A DNA stretch of 64,000 nucleotides from RUG12519 sp045649685 (GTDB lineage: Bacteria; Bacillota; Clostridia; Oscillospirales; Ruminococcaceae): assembly GCA_045649685.1 (NCBI GenBank), contig JAZRQJ010000009.1, positions 115,279-179,278 on the forward strand, written 5' to 3'. The notes under the pieces are model-generated. The model worked only from the letters and a program-made list of their open reading frames with translations. It was not told the origin of the DNA and made no database searches. Shown piece after piece: positions 35,591 through 45,228 of the stretch. Position numbers and translations under genes: made by a program. How positions within the stretch are numbered: the stretch's first letter is position 1; every line of letters begins with the position of its first letter.

Positions 35591-36709
35591 TTAAATTTTT
35601 TTATAATTCAAACCAGTTTTTTCTATAAATCCCATAATTTCCAATTCAGTTAACATCGGAAGCAATTTGTCTATTGAAATTTTAACTTCTTCCGATATTT
35701 GATCTAAATCTTTATTTAAATCAATCGCTTCAAACAAAACTTGAAGATGATCTGGAACATTAGAATGCATCTTTTCTTGTATATTATTAGTGTTAAAACT
35801 ACAATTTTTAACGGCCTTTTTGGGAACAACATAGTTAGAAAATCTATATGTTTCTAAAACATCATCAATATCGAGTAATAAATTTGCTCCATCTCTCAAA
35901 CACTTTTTTATCCCATCATTTCTACTGTCAAATATATTTGACGGAGGAACACAAAACACTTCTTTCCCATACTCACAAGCAATACCAGCGGTAATCATAG
36001 CTCCAGATTTTTCGGGCGATTGAACCACTATAACACTATCAGACATACCCACTATTAACCTATTTCTAACAGGAAACAGCCAAGGAGCAGTATCGGTTCC
36101 CGGTGCATATTCACTAACTACAACACCACCACAATTAACAATACTTCTTTTTAATTTGCCACTACCACTCGGATAATTCTTTTCCAAAGATGTTCCTAAA
36201 ACTGCAACTGTCTTTCCTTTTTTCTCAGTTGCTCCAATATGTGCATACATATCAATTCCTTCTGCACATCCACTCACTACCGTTATTCCACAACTCACAA
36301 GATCCTCAGCAAGTTTCTTAGAAACCTCTAAACCATATCTATCCGCTTTTCTGGTTCCAACAACAGCAACACTCGGTTTGTTTACAACACTAATGTCACC
36401 AACATAATATAAAACAAGTGGAGCAGATTCAACATTTTTGAGCTTCTCTGGATACGTATCATCATCAAAGCACGTAATACTTATATTAAGTTTTTTACAT
36501 TTGTCAATTATTTTTAAATAATCCGATGGCACACTTTTCTTCATTTTTGATAAATGCTTATTAGTTAACCCAAATTCATAAGCTTTGTCATTAATATTTT
36601 CATAAAACTCATCCCAATCGCTTACATTAGTAGCAATTTGCATAGGTTTTATGCTACCATAAGAGAAAGATTCTGCTAGCCAAAGATAATATAAAATATT
36701 TTTATTCAT
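35591..36709 (-). CDS. dprA: DNA-processing protein DprA
   Basis: Binds incoming single-stranded DNA and loads RecA in natural transformation. The 372-residue product has a Rossmann core with VAVVGTRKADRYG, GITVVSGCAEGIDMYAH and RNRLIVGMSDSVIVVQ, and a C-terminal winged-helix-like part (about 310-372). The start at 36709 follows GGGAG and overlaps the upstream methyltransferase gene by eight bases. Other competence genes are not in the window, so competence itself is unproven. Confidence 0.95.
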   Translation of the reverse strand: MNKNILYYLWLAESFSYGSIKPMQIATNVSDWDEFYENINDKAYEFGLTNKHLSKMKKSVPSDYLKIIDKCKKLNISITCFDDDTYPEKLKNVESAPLVLYYVGDISVVNKPSVAVVGTRKADRYGLEVSKKLAEDLVSCGITVVSGCAEGIDMYAHIGATEKKGKTVAVLGTSLEKNYPSGSGKLKRSIVNCGGVVVSEYAPGTDTAPWLFPVRNRLIVGMSDSVIVVQSPEKSGAMITAGIACEYGKEVFCVPPSNIFDSRNDGIKKCLRDGANLLLDIDDVLETYRFSNYVVPKKAVKNCSFNTNNIQEKMHSNVPDHLQVLFEAIDLNKDLDQISEEVKISIDKLLPMLTELEIMGFIEKTGLNYKKI

Positions 36710-37490
36710 TAAAACTCCCTTGCGAACATTCCCTAAACTTATACATACAAATACTACCAGCAACAGCTGCATTTAACGATTCAGTTTCTCCTAACATGTT
36801 AATTGTCAATTTTACATCACACTTTTCCACAATATTGTCTGGCAATCCATTTGCCTCATTTCCAACAATTAACATTGCTCCACTATTTAAATTCAATTTA
36901 GTAAGTGACAGTGCATCTTTTCTAACAACAGTAGCATATTTTTTTATATTAGCAGTGTCTAAAAATTCTTCAAAATCCAAACATTCCAAAAAATTAGATC
37001 TAAACAATGATCCCATTGTACTTCTAACAACCTTAGGATTATAAACATCACAAGAATTACTTAAGACGATCTTATTAAAGCCAAATGCATCTGCTGTTCT
37101 AATTAACGTTCCAACATTCCCTGGATCTTGTACATCATGTAATGCCAAAACAAAATCGTTATCATTTATTCCATCACTAGAAATAGTAGGAGGTTTATTT
37201 GCAATAGCAAAAGCACCCTGAGATTGATTTACACCAGCCATATATCCAGCTATCTTTTCAGATATAACATCATAGTTACATAAATTTGTAATATCATAGG
37301 CTGTATTTTTTATTTTAGAAATACAATTTTCTGTAATAAAAACATTATCAAAAACTACTCCATATTTCAAAGCATCTTGTAATATTCTAACACCCTCAAT
37401 TACAAACTTACCCAACTTATCCCGATATGATTTTTTGTTAGACAACTTAATATATTGCTTAACTTTAGAATTATCTCTACTTTCTATCAT
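36702..37490 (-). CDS. TrmH/SpoU-family RNA 2'-O-methyltransferase
   Basis: A 262-residue protein with an N-terminal substrate-binding domain (1-100, KFVIEGVRILQDAL) and a SPOUT catalytic domain with LALHDVQDPGNVGTLIRTA, IVGNEANGL and LNAAVAGSICMY, the three SpoU motifs. It methylates a ribose in rRNA or tRNA; the site is not certain (RlmB-like in form). The ATG at 37490 has an AGAGGG site. Placement after rplT is common in Firmicutes. Confidence 0.92.
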   Translation of the reverse strand: MIESRDNSKVKQYIKLSNKKSYRDKLGKFVIEGVRILQDALKYGVVFDNVFITENCISKIKNTAYDITNLCNYDVISEKIAGYMAGVNQSQGAFAIANKPPTISSDGINDNDFVLALHDVQDPGNVGTLIRTADAFGFNKIVLSNSCDVYNPKVVRSTMGSLFRSNFLECLDFEEFLDTANIKKYATVVRKDALSLTKLNLNSGAMLIVGNEANGLPDNIVEKCDVKLTINMLGETESLNAAVAGSICMYKFRECSQGSFNE

Positions 37491-37554
37491 AAATCCCTCT
37501 ATATTGAAATTGCCCTCGCCAAAGTAAAAACTTATGATCGAGAGCATAAAAATA

Positions 37555-37908
37555 TTATAATGAACTCTTTGCTTTTTCACACAGAGAAGAAAAAGCAGCA
37601 GGATCGGATATTGCTATTTCAGAAAGCATTTTTCTGTTAAGTGCAATATTTGCCTTTTTTAGTCCGTTTATAAACGTAGAATAATTCATTCCATTTTGTT
37701 TACATCCAGCTGAGATACGTGTAATCCAAATTTTTCTGAAGTCACGTTTTTTCTGTTTACGTCCAATATATGCATATTGTCCAGATTTCATAACTGCTTG
37801 TTTTGCAGTTCTAAAAAGTTTACTTTTTCCACCAAAATATCCTTTAGAAAGCTTTAATATTTTTTTCCTTCTCTTTCTAGTCATAACAGCTCTTTTTACG
37901 CGGGCCAT
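37555..37908 (-). CDS. rplT: 50S ribosomal protein L20
   Basis: A 117-residue rRNA-binding protein needed early in 50S assembly. It starts MARVKRAVMTRKRRKK and has RDFRKIWITRISAGC, both standard. It is the third gene of infC-rpmI-rplT. In B. subtilis L20 represses this operon through the leader RNA. Confidence 0.98.
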   Translation of the reverse strand: MARVKRAVMTRKRRKKILKLSKGYFGGKSKLFRTAKQAVMKSGQYAYIGRKQKKRDFRKIWITRISAGCKQNGMNYSTFINGLKKANIALNRKMLSEIAISDPAAFSSLCEKAKSSL

Positions 37909-37952
37909 AATCTACTTACCTCCATATTATCAAATCAAAAATTCAAAATAGT

Positions 37953-38150
37953 CTATTTATATGGTATTAATTTTTTAATTGTTTTTTCATTTGTACTATC
38001 CGCATATGCTATTTGTCTTAAATTTCTCTTACGTTTTGTTGACTTTTTATTCAATATATGCGATTTATTAGCGTGTGCACGTTTTACTTTGCCATTCTTT
38101 GTTAATTTAAAACGCTTTTTAGCTCCACTATGAGTTTTTTGTTTAGGCAT
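37953..38150 (-). CDS. rpmI: 50S ribosomal protein L35
   Basis: A 65-residue basic protein starting MPKQKTHSGAKKRFK, which is the L35 signature. It lies between infC (46-base gap) and rplT (44-base gap). Confidence 0.98.
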   Translation of the reverse strand: MPKQKTHSGAKKRFKLTKNGKVKRAHANKSHILNKKSTKRKRNLRQIAYADSTNEKTIKKLIPYK

Positions 38151-38196
38151 TACGTTATCCTCCCCGAATATATATTCATTTTATTTTATAAATTTA

Positions 38197-38742
38197 TTAT
38201 TTTTGCGCCTTCTTAGTTGATTTTACAGCTGATTTCGGCGACATAATCATTATCATACTTCTACCCTCTAGCTTACCAGGCTTATCAGCAGAACCATACT
38301 CAGAACAACCATTCTGAAACTTTTCTAACAACTCTCCACCTAAACCGGTGTGAGCCATTTCTCTACCTCTGAACCTAACAGAAACCTTAACTTTATTGCC
38401 ACTTTTTAAAAACTTAATTGCATTTTTCAGTTTCGTATTAAAATCATGCACATCAATATTTAATGAAAGTCGAACTTCTTTCACTTCCATAGTTTTTTGA
38501 TTTTTTCTTGCCTCTTTATCGCGCTTAGCTTGCTCGAACTTATATTTTCCATAATTCATAATACGACAAACAGGCGGTTTTGCCTTAGGAGCAATTTTAA
38601 CCAAATCAAGATTTTTCGAAACAGCAATATCTAATGCTTCTCTAGAAGACATAAAACCCAACTGTGTTCCTTCTTCATCTATCACTCTTATTTCTTCATC
38701 TCTAATTTCTTCATTAACTTGTAGCTCTTTATTACTAATCAC
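38197..38742 (-). CDS. infC: Translation initiation factor IF-3
   Basis: Keeps 30S subunits free and checks start codons. The 181 residues show NEEIRDEEIRVIDEEG, AKPPVCRIMNYGKYKFEQ and KEVRLSLNIDVHDFNTKLK, covering the N-domain, linker and C-domain. The first codon may be this ATG or one of the usual alternatives; an AGGTGC-type site sits upstream (GGGAGGTGC at about 38750). First gene of the ribosomal operon. Confidence 0.97.
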   Translation of the reverse strand: MISNKELQVNEEIRDEEIRVIDEEGTQLGFMSSREALDIAVSKNLDLVKIAPKAKPPVCRIMNYGKYKFEQAKRDKEARKNQKTMEVKEVRLSLNIDVHDFNTKLKNAIKFLKSGNKVKVSVRFRGREMAHTGLGGELLEKFQNGCSEYGSADKPGKLEGRSMIMIMSPKSAVKSTKKAQK

Positions 38743-38896
38743 AAAGCACCTCCCTACAAAATAAAACTATCATAAAACAAAAGCACAGACAAATAATCGC
38801 CTGCACTAATACAATACTAAAGTCAAAAAAAGACATTGTATTGACCTTACGTGCAGATACAGCAAGGTGGGAATTCAAAATTCCACTTCACTTTCT
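38743..38896 (-). promoter_or_regulatory. Structured leader before infC, probable L20-responsive attenuator
   Basis: On the minus strand the 150-base leader can form a GTGGAATT/AATTCCCAC hairpin. A long AATACAAT/ATTGTATT stem follows, closed by GCAC/GTGC. Last comes GCAGGC...GTCTGTGC followed by TTTTG-TTTTA, a possible terminator before the infC ribosome site. In B. subtilis the same operon has a leader in which L20 binding promotes termination. Position and layout agree; identity with that RNA family is inferred. Confidence 0.55.
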
Positions 38897-38901
38897 AAAA
38901 T

Positions 38902-38930
38902 AGCTTACCATATACAGCACAAATTGTCAA
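38902..38930 (-). promoter_or_regulatory. Promoter of infC-rpmI-rplT
   Basis: Consensus TTGACA (38925-38930), 17-base spacer, then TAAGCT with TGG before it (extended -10). Confidence 0.6.
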
Positions 38931-38970
38931 TAGCAAAGTTATAAATTATAGCACACAAAAATAATTTATA

Positions 38971-39876
38971 TTATTTTTTCATATCTATTTCTTTAGTTTT
39001 TTGTGTAAACAAATATGAAAATGTCATACCAAACATTAAAACTATAACCGACAACACACCATGAAATATAAAGTAATTGGCATTACTCATATTATCAGTA
39101 GTTAATGATGAATTATTTACAATAGTCACAACAGATCTCAAATATCCTAAACATGGTGATATAGCAGACCCAACAATTAGTCCTAAAATTCCAAAATAAG
39201 TTGCTTTAGGAAATTTATTAAAGAAAAATTCAACAGCCTTAGAACCACACAATAAACCAAGTAATACTCCTATTCCTACCGGCAATAACAACAAGATGTT
39301 AAATGAATGAATAGCATTCATAACAGAATAATAAACACCAAATACCAACATGATCATTGATCCACTACATCCAGGTAAAAGCAAACAAAAAGATGCTAAA
39401 GCCCCAACCAAAATTAATCTAATAAATTCAAACAAATTAACATCTGTTATTATACTATTATTAGATTCAGCCGTTAATGACATACATATAATAAATATCA
39501 TAAATGCAAACATAGCAAAAAATGGCAATGTATTCAACAATTTAAATTTCGAGCCTACCGCCCTACCTAAAATCATAGGGATTAAACCAACAATCAATCC
39601 AAGCAACAAAAAATTTGTTTCCATAGGATAATTTTTATCTAAAAACGAAATAACGTAACTAAAAGTAACTACTCCAAAAGCCATTCCCAATACTATTGGA
39701 ATCAAATACTTCATACTGTTTTTAAAATCATCTTTTATGTGACTAACAGACATTATCAATTTATCATATATATTTAACAATACTGCCAAAGTTCCACCAC
39801 TTATTCCCGGAACAACTTCAAATGTTCCCATACACACTCCATAAAAAAAATTTCTTATTATCCTAGTATACTTCAT
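38971..39876 (-). CDS. DUF368 family polyprenyl-phosphate translocase
   Basis: A 301-residue membrane protein with about eight to nine helices and two inverted repeats, each with the hallmark acid/proline loop: TFEVVPGISGGTLA near residue 19 and LLPGCSGSMIML near 174. DUF368 (PopT-like) proteins were shown to recycle undecaprenyl phosphate across the membrane for cell-wall synthesis; assignment here rests on family likeness. The ATG at 39876 has an AGAGG site seven bases upstream. It has its own promoter. Confidence 0.88.
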   Translation of the reverse strand: MKYTRIIRNFFYGVCMGTFEVVPGISGGTLAVLLNIYDKLIMSVSHIKDDFKNSMKYLIPIVLGMAFGVVTFSYVISFLDKNYPMETNFLLLGLIVGLIPMILGRAVGSKFKLLNTLPFFAMFAFMIFIICMSLTAESNNSIITDVNLFEFIRLILVGALASFCLLLPGCSGSMIMLVFGVYYSVMNAIHSFNILLLLPVGIGVLLGLLCGSKAVEFFFNKFPKATYFGILGLIVGSAISPCLGYLRSVVTIVNNSSLTTDNMSNANYFIFHGVLSVIVLMFGMTFSYLFTQKTKEIDMKK

Positions 39877-39914
39877 TATTATTCCTCTCTCCAAAACAAT
39901 TTATACCGCGTACT

Positions 39915-39943
39915 ATAATAACATATACATAAAACAATATCAA
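39915..39943 (-). promoter_or_regulatory. Probable promoter of the DUF368 gene
   Basis: TTGATA and TATTAT with a 17-base spacer on the minus strand, about 40 bases before the start codon. Confidence 0.5.
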
Positions 39944-39962
39944 CTTTTTAAATCAATAATTA

Positions 39963-40883
39963 TTAATTCTTTCTACAACAATTCAAAAATTTAACAAAAT
40001 TCTCTTCAAGCTCACTGTCAAAATACATATGCTTCTTTAAAGTAGGATGGTCAAACCCTAGCGTTTTTGCATGAAGACATTGTCCTTGTAATCTTTGTAT
40101 GCAACATTTTGGCCCATAAACACCATCTCCAGCTAACGGATGTCCAATATGCGACATATGCACTCTAATTTGATGGGTCCTACCAGTTTCAAGTTTTAAT
40201 TTCAAATAACTAAATCCATTTAAAGTTTCAATTACCTTATAATGTGTTATTGCTTCTTTGCCATTTTTAAAATTAACAGCCATTTTTTTTCGATCGCGTT
40301 CACTGCGTCCAATAGGAAAATTTAAAGTTCCTTCAGCAGCTCCAAATTTACCATAAGCAATCGCCTCATATATGCGATTCATAGAATGCTCTTTAATTTG
40401 TTCTGAAAGATTTATATGTGCAAAATTAGTTTTTGCAACAACCAATAAACCACTTGTATCTTTATCTATTCTATGAACAATTCCAGGACGCAAAACACCA
40501 CCTATATCTGACAAACAATCTTTGCAATGCCACATAATTGCATTAACTAACGTTCCTCCATTATAATGTCCCGGTGCTGGATGAACCACCATTCCTTTCG
40601 GTTTATTAACAACAAGCACTTGATCATCTTCATAAACAATATTAAGAGGAATATTTTCAGCAACAACATCTAATTTTTCAGGTTCTGGAAAAATAATACT
40701 AACAATATCATCTTTTTTTAATTTATAATGCTTATTTATCACTTTATCATTCACAGAAACCAAATTTTTCGAAAACAACTTATGAACAAAACTTCTAGTA
40801 AGATCTTGGTATATTTCACAAATAAAAAGATCTATTCTCTTACCATATGAATTTTCATCCACAAAAACCGTTTTAACATCCAT
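39963..40883 (-). CDS. RluD-family 23S rRNA/tRNA pseudouridine synthase
   Basis: A 306-residue protein with an S4 RNA-binding domain (about 14-75) and a catalytic domain with VNKPKGMVVHPAPGH and the active Asp in GIVHRIDKDTSGLLV. GRTHQIRVHMSHIGHPLAGD closes the fold. This is the ylyB/rluD position after lspA found in many Firmicutes; the exact uridine target is not certain. Confidence 0.95.
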   Translation of the reverse strand: MDVKTVFVDENSYGKRIDLFICEIYQDLTRSFVHKLFSKNLVSVNDKVINKHYKLKKDDIVSIIFPEPEKLDVVAENIPLNIVYEDDQVLVVNKPKGMVVHPAPGHYNGGTLVNAIMWHCKDCLSDIGGVLRPGIVHRIDKDTSGLLVVAKTNFAHINLSEQIKEHSMNRIYEAIAYGKFGAAEGTLNFPIGRSERDRKKMAVNFKNGKEAITHYKVIETLNGFSYLKLKLETGRTHQIRVHMSHIGHPLAGDGVYGPKCCIQRLQGQCLHAKTLGFDHPTLKKHMYFDSELEENFVKFLNCCRKN

Positions 40884-40911
40884 AATTACTATATTTCCTT
40901 TTCAAACACGG

Positions 40912-41433
40912 CTAATTGTTCTTGTTCTGAACGAATTCATTAATAATAAATTTTATTACAAATATTATAGTTCCAACAACCACTAGACAATCCGCAAAAT
41001 TAAAAATTGCAAAATCATTAAACGGCCAAAATGTCACATCAAAATAGTCTACAACATAACCTCTGAATATTCTATCTATCAAATTTCCAATACCACCAGA
41101 TGTGATCATTGTAATTGAAATAAGATAAAATAAATCTTTAATTTGTTTCTTAATGACAAATACAATCAAAAAAGAAATTATTAATAACGTAACAATAATT
41201 AAAATTATTTTTTGCCCTGACAATATGCTAAATGCTGCACCATAATTTTGTAAATAAGTTATTCTCAAAAAATCTGAAACAACAATAAAACTATCATGTA
41301 AATTCATATTGCTTTCAACAACCCACTTAATAAATTGATCAAGCAAAATCAAAAAAACATTCAAAACAGCAAAAAAACACATCATCTTGTATTTTTTTGT
41401 CTCATTCAAAAAGCTAATATTATTTTTATTCAT
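40912..41433 (-). CDS. lspA: Lipoprotein signal peptidase (signal peptidase II)
   Basis: An aspartic membrane peptidase that removes signal peptides from prolipoproteins. The 173 residues have four membrane helices. The two catalytic Asp are seen in GNLIDRIFRGYVVDYFD and FNFADCLVVVG, with LQNYGAAFS before them. It follows ileS but is separated from it by a terminator, so read-through or an unseen promoter drives it. Confidence 0.96.
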   Translation of the reverse strand: MNKNNISFLNETKKYKMMCFFAVLNVFLILLDQFIKWVVESNMNLHDSFIVVSDFLRITYLQNYGAAFSILSGQKIILIIVTLLIISFLIVFVIKKQIKDLFYLISITMITSGGIGNLIDRIFRGYVVDYFDVTFWPFNDFAIFNFADCLVVVGTIIFVIKFIINEFVQNKNN

Positions 41434-41459
41434 ATCAATCTCTCTTCACTACATTTTTA

Positions 41460-41497
41460 AAAATCGAGCGCCTTACTCATTAACGACACTCGATTTT
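41460..41497 (-). terminator. Terminator after ileS
   Basis: A 9-base-pair stem AAAATCGAG/CTCGATTTT with a 20-base loop and a T-run on the minus strand, between ileS and lspA. Confidence 0.7.
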
Positions 41498-41506
41498 AAT
41501 TATAAA

Positions 41507-44299
41507 CTAAATATTTTTTATAACCTCTGCGCATCTATCACAAAGTGTCGGATGTTCCTGGTTTTGGCCAACAGACTCACTATAAGTCCAACATCTCTCA
41601 CATTTATTACCACTTGGTTTCTCAACATCTACTGATATTCCTATAGAATCAAATTTATATTCTCCTTCTCCATTTCTTTTCACTTCAACCATAGAAACTA
41701 AGAAAGCAGTAGACAGTTGATTTGAAACTCCATTCACGAAATCATAAATATTATCATCACAATAAAGAATTACTTTTGCATCTAAAGATGATCCTATAGC
41801 CTTCATAGCTCTCTTCTCTTCGAGAGCCTTTTTAACAGCATTTCTTATACTATGAATTTTATTCCATTTTTCATAAAAATCTTCGTCACAATTTACATCA
41901 ACACTAAAATACATGTCATTATAAAGTACAGATTTAACATCATCACTTTTTCTATGTGGCATAGAAGACCATATTTCTTCAGACGTAAAAGAAAGTATAG
42001 GAGCTATTAAACGAGTAAATGCATCCAAAATAATAAACATTGTTGTTTGTGCCGCTCTTCTTTTTACTCCATCTTTAAGTTCACAATAGAGTCTATCTTT
42101 AATAATGTCCAAATAAAAATTAGACATATCTACAACACAAAAATTATGTATACTATGGTACAAACCATAAAACTCAAAGTTATCATAATAATTCTTAGCA
42201 TTTGCTAAAAGATTATTCAATTTAGATAAAGCCCATCTATCTACTTCATAAAGATTATCAAAACTAACAGAATCCTTATCGGGATCAAAATCACTAATGT
42301 TTCCAAGTATAAATCTCGCAGTATTTCTTATTTTACGATATACCTCTGTAAGTTGTTTTAATATTTCAGGCGATATACGAATATCTGCATGGTAATCAGA
42401 AGAAGCGACCCAAAGTCTCAATATGTCAGCTCCATATTTTTCTACTATTTTTTCTGGAGCAACACCGTTAGATAATGACTTAGACATTTTTCGCCCTTCT
42501 CCATCTACAACCCAGCCATGAGTACATACAGCTTTATATGGAGCTTTTCCTTTAGTTGCAACAGCGGTCAACAAAGATGACTGAAACCATCCTCTATACT
42601 GATCTGCACCTTCCAAATACAAATCTGCAGGCCACCTCAATTCAGAATACGATTCCAAAACAGAAGTATGACTACATCCACTATCAAACCAAACATCCAT
42701 AACATCTTTTTCTTTGTAGAACTCGTGTCCACCACAATCAGAACAAGAAAAATCTTCCGGCAAAAACTCATGCGGTTCTTTAGTAAACCAAGCATCTGAA
42801 CCATACTGTCTAAACATATCTGCAATATACTTCACAGATTCCTTGTTTATTATGTGTTTGCCACATTTTTTACAATACAAAATAGGAATTGGAACACCCC
42901 AAACACGTTGCCTAGATATACACCAATCACTTCTATCCTTTATCATATTTTCTATTCTGCCTTGACCCCAACCAGGTATCCAATTAACATTCTTAACTTC
43001 TTCAAGAGCAGCTTCCTTAAAGCCATCTATTGAACAGAACCATTGTTCAGTTGCTCTAAATAATATTGGTTGTTTACAACGCCAACAGTGAGGATAACTA
43101 TGATTAATCTTTTTCACCGCTAACAAATTACCGGTTTCATCCATTTTTTGAACAATAGCTTTATTAGACTCTTCGGTTGTTAAACCAGCAAATTCCCCAG
43201 CTTCATCCGTCAACTTTCCATTATCATCAACAGCTACAACTATTGGTATATCAGGATATTTTTGGCAAACTTCAAAATCCTCAATTCCATGACCAGGTGC
43301 AGTATGAACACAACCCGTTCCACTTTCTAATGTAACATGATCCCCATTTATAACAACAGACTCTCTATTTAAAAACGGATGTTTTACAGTTATATATTCA
43401 AGCTCTTTTCCTTTAAAAGAACCTATAGTCTCATAATCTTCAATTGATGCAGCCGACATAGTTTCTTCAACTAAATCCTTAGCTATAACATAATATTCTT
43501 CACCATTTTTTACAACAGTGTATTCATATTTCGGTCCAAGACATATAGCCACGTTACTTGGTAAAGTCCACGTAGTTGTTGTCCAAATAACAAAATATAC
43601 CTTACTCTTATCAATACCATGTTTAGCAAAGAAGCCTTTGTCATCATTCACTTGAAATTTAACATATATTGAATAGCATTTATCTTCGCTATATTCAATT
43701 TCAGCCTCAGCCAATGCTGTTCCACACTCTGCACACCAATAAACAGGCTTTAACCCTCTATATATGAAATCTTTTTCAGCCATCTTACCAAAAACTTCTA
43801 TCTGTCTGGCTTCAAATTCTTTATTAAGAGTTAAATATGGATTTTCATAGTCACCTATAACACCCAAACTTTTAAATTGTTTCTTCTGCTGTTCAGCATG
43901 ACCAATAGCGAAATCCTTACACATATTTCGCAAATCAACATCAGATATATTATTTTTATCAGCTCCAGCAGCTTTCAATGCCTTAAGCTCAATTGGCAAA
44001 CCATGCGTATCAAAACCGGGAACAAACGGTGCTTTAAATCCAGACATGTTCTTCTGCTTAATAATAAAATCTTTCAAAACCTTATTTAAAGCTGTTCCTA
44101 GATGAATTTTACCATTAGCATATGGCGGTCCATCATGCAATATATACAAAGGTTTCCCTTCATTTTTTTCAACAACATTATAATATAATCTTTCTTTATC
44201 AAATCTTTCAAATAATTCAGGCTCTCTCTTAGGTAAATTTCCTCTCATCGGGAACTCTGTTTTAGGAAGATTTAAAGTTGCGTTATAATCTTGAGTCAT
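41507..44299 (-). CDS. ileS: Isoleucyl-tRNA synthetase
   Basis: Class I synthetase of 930 residues that charges tRNA-Ile and edits valine. PYANGKIHLGTALN contains the HIGH motif, GRKMSKSLSNG the KMSKS motif, and CERCWTYSESVG...CDRCAEVI the C-terminal zinc site of the bacterial type. It lies 20 bases after divIVA, as in the ylm-divIVA-ileS order of Firmicutes. No T-box leader is seen because the gene is inside a run. Confidence 0.98.
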   Translation of the reverse strand: MTQDYNATLNLPKTEFPMRGNLPKREPELFERFDKERLYYNVVEKNEGKPLYILHDGPPYANGKIHLGTALNKVLKDFIIKQKNMSGFKAPFVPGFDTHGLPIELKALKAAGADKNNISDVDLRNMCKDFAIGHAEQQKKQFKSLGVIGDYENPYLTLNKEFEARQIEVFGKMAEKDFIYRGLKPVYWCAECGTALAEAEIEYSEDKCYSIYVKFQVNDDKGFFAKHGIDKSKVYFVIWTTTTWTLPSNVAICLGPKYEYTVVKNGEEYYVIAKDLVEETMSAASIEDYETIGSFKGKELEYITVKHPFLNRESVVINGDHVTLESGTGCVHTAPGHGIEDFEVCQKYPDIPIVVAVDDNGKLTDEAGEFAGLTTEESNKAIVQKMDETGNLLAVKKINHSYPHCWRCKQPILFRATEQWFCSIDGFKEAALEEVKNVNWIPGWGQGRIENMIKDRSDWCISRQRVWGVPIPILYCKKCGKHIINKESVKYIADMFRQYGSDAWFTKEPHEFLPEDFSCSDCGGHEFYKEKDVMDVWFDSGCSHTSVLESYSELRWPADLYLEGADQYRGWFQSSLLTAVATKGKAPYKAVCTHGWVVDGEGRKMSKSLSNGVAPEKIVEKYGADILRLWVASSDYHADIRISPEILKQLTEVYRKIRNTARFILGNISDFDPDKDSVSFDNLYEVDRWALSKLNNLLANAKNYYDNFEFYGLYHSIHNFCVVDMSNFYLDIIKDRLYCELKDGVKRRAAQTTMFIILDAFTRLIAPILSFTSEEIWSSMPHRKSDDVKSVLYNDMYFSVDVNCDEDFYEKWNKIHSIRNAVKKALEEKRAMKAIGSSLDAKVILYCDDNIYDFVNGVSNQLSTAFLVSMVEVKRNGEGEYKFDSIGISVDVEKPSGNKCERCWTYSESVGQNQEHPTLCDRCAEVIKNI

Positions 44300-44319
44300 T
44301 AGTAAATTTCTCCTTGAAT

Positions 44320-45078
44320 TTAATTATTATTTTCACCAAATTTAAGTTCACTAAATCTTGATTTAATATAATCTCCCTTATCTAGATTATCATCACTATC
44401 AGTCAAAGTAACCTTAAATACTGGATTATGTTCAGTTTTATTGTCTTTCGACATTTTTGTATCTTGTGTATCTTCAATTTCTTGATTTTCATCAATACTT
44501 GTTGTAGTATTATCACTATTACTAATTTTAGTTGGTTTTTCTTCGGCATGTTTAACTGCCTCTTCACCATCATATTCAGGAATCTTGGTAATAATATCTA
44601 AGTGAGATTTATATAATGAAAGAAGTCTAGCTTTAAAATCAGAAACTTCTTTTTTCATAATTCTAAGTTGCCTTGTCTCATTCTCAAACTTGTGTTGAGT
44701 ATCTTTCATCATATCATCCGCTTTTTGTCTCGCATCAGATATTAATTTTTCAGTTTTATTATTAATTTCAGCATCAAAATTTAATTTTTTCTTTTCAATA
44801 TCTTCAGAAATTTTATTAGCCTTTTCTTTTGCTTCATTAATAATATCAGTTTTAAATTTCTGTGCACTAACTATTATTTCTTTTACACTTTCTTCATTAT
44901 TTCTATAATTTTCTATCTGATCTTCAAGATCTCGTATTTTTTTCTCATACTCTGCAATTTTTTCTTCTAAGGATACTGCATATTGTGAAATATCCTTCAA
45001 ACAATTTGCAACATCATCTACTTTATATCCAAAAGCTCCTTTGTCAAAAACAAAATCTTTAATTTCTATACCCTTCAT
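44320..45078 (-). CDS. divIVA: DivIVA-domain protein
   Basis: A 252-residue protein. Residues 1-60 are the DivIVA membrane-binding domain (GIEIKDFVFDKGAFGYKVDDV), followed by a coiled coil to about 165 rich in Lys/Glu/Ala, and an acidic, Asp/Asn/Thr-rich tail with PVFKVTLTDSDD. DivIVA marks curved membrane at poles and septa. The tail is longer than in B. subtilis DivIVA. Start ATG at 45078, eight bases from GGAGG. Confidence 0.92.
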   Translation of the reverse strand: MKGIEIKDFVFDKGAFGYKVDDVANCLKDISQYAVSLEEKIAEYEKKIRDLEDQIENYRNNEESVKEIIVSAQKFKTDIINEAKEKANKISEDIEKKKLNFDAEINNKTEKLISDARQKADDMMKDTQHKFENETRQLRIMKKEVSDFKARLLSLYKSHLDIITKIPEYDGEEAVKHAEEKPTKISNSDNTTTSIDENQEIEDTQDTKMSKDNKTEHNPVFKVTLTDSDDNLDKGDYIKSRFSELKFGENNN

Positions 45079-45174
45079 CAATTAAACCTCCATTAAACAC
45101 AATTTAGAATCGTTCAAAAGACTTATATGTACTTTTTTAACATATGCATGTGCAAATTATCATTAGCATAATTT

Positions 45175-45203
45175 AGTATATACAACATTAATAACTTTTA
45201 CAA
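45175..45203 (-). promoter_or_regulatory. Probable promoter of divIVA-ileS
   Basis: TTGTAA and TATACT with a 17-base spacer on the minus strand in the 150-base gap between sepF and divIVA. Confidence 0.5.
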
Positions 45204-45228
45204 AATCAAATACCACAATTACAAGTTA

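Noticed and set aside
36710..36772. N-terminal extension of DprA resembling a signal peptide
   Set aside because: DprA is cytosolic; the region is the end of the methyltransferase gene read in another frame, and a GGGAG site precedes the ATG at 36709.
37491..37554. Possible hairpin between rplT and the TrmH-family gene
   Set aside because: The GCTCTCG/CGAGGGC stem is short with a 20-base loop and no T-run, so it does not qualify as a terminator.
37491..37580. N-terminal extension of the TrmH-family methyltransferase
   Set aside because: It overlaps the end of rplT, and AGAGGG precedes the ATG at 37490.
20099..44299. T-box leaders for leuS and ileS
   Set aside because: Both genes start within a few bases of the upstream gene, which leaves no room for a leader RNA.
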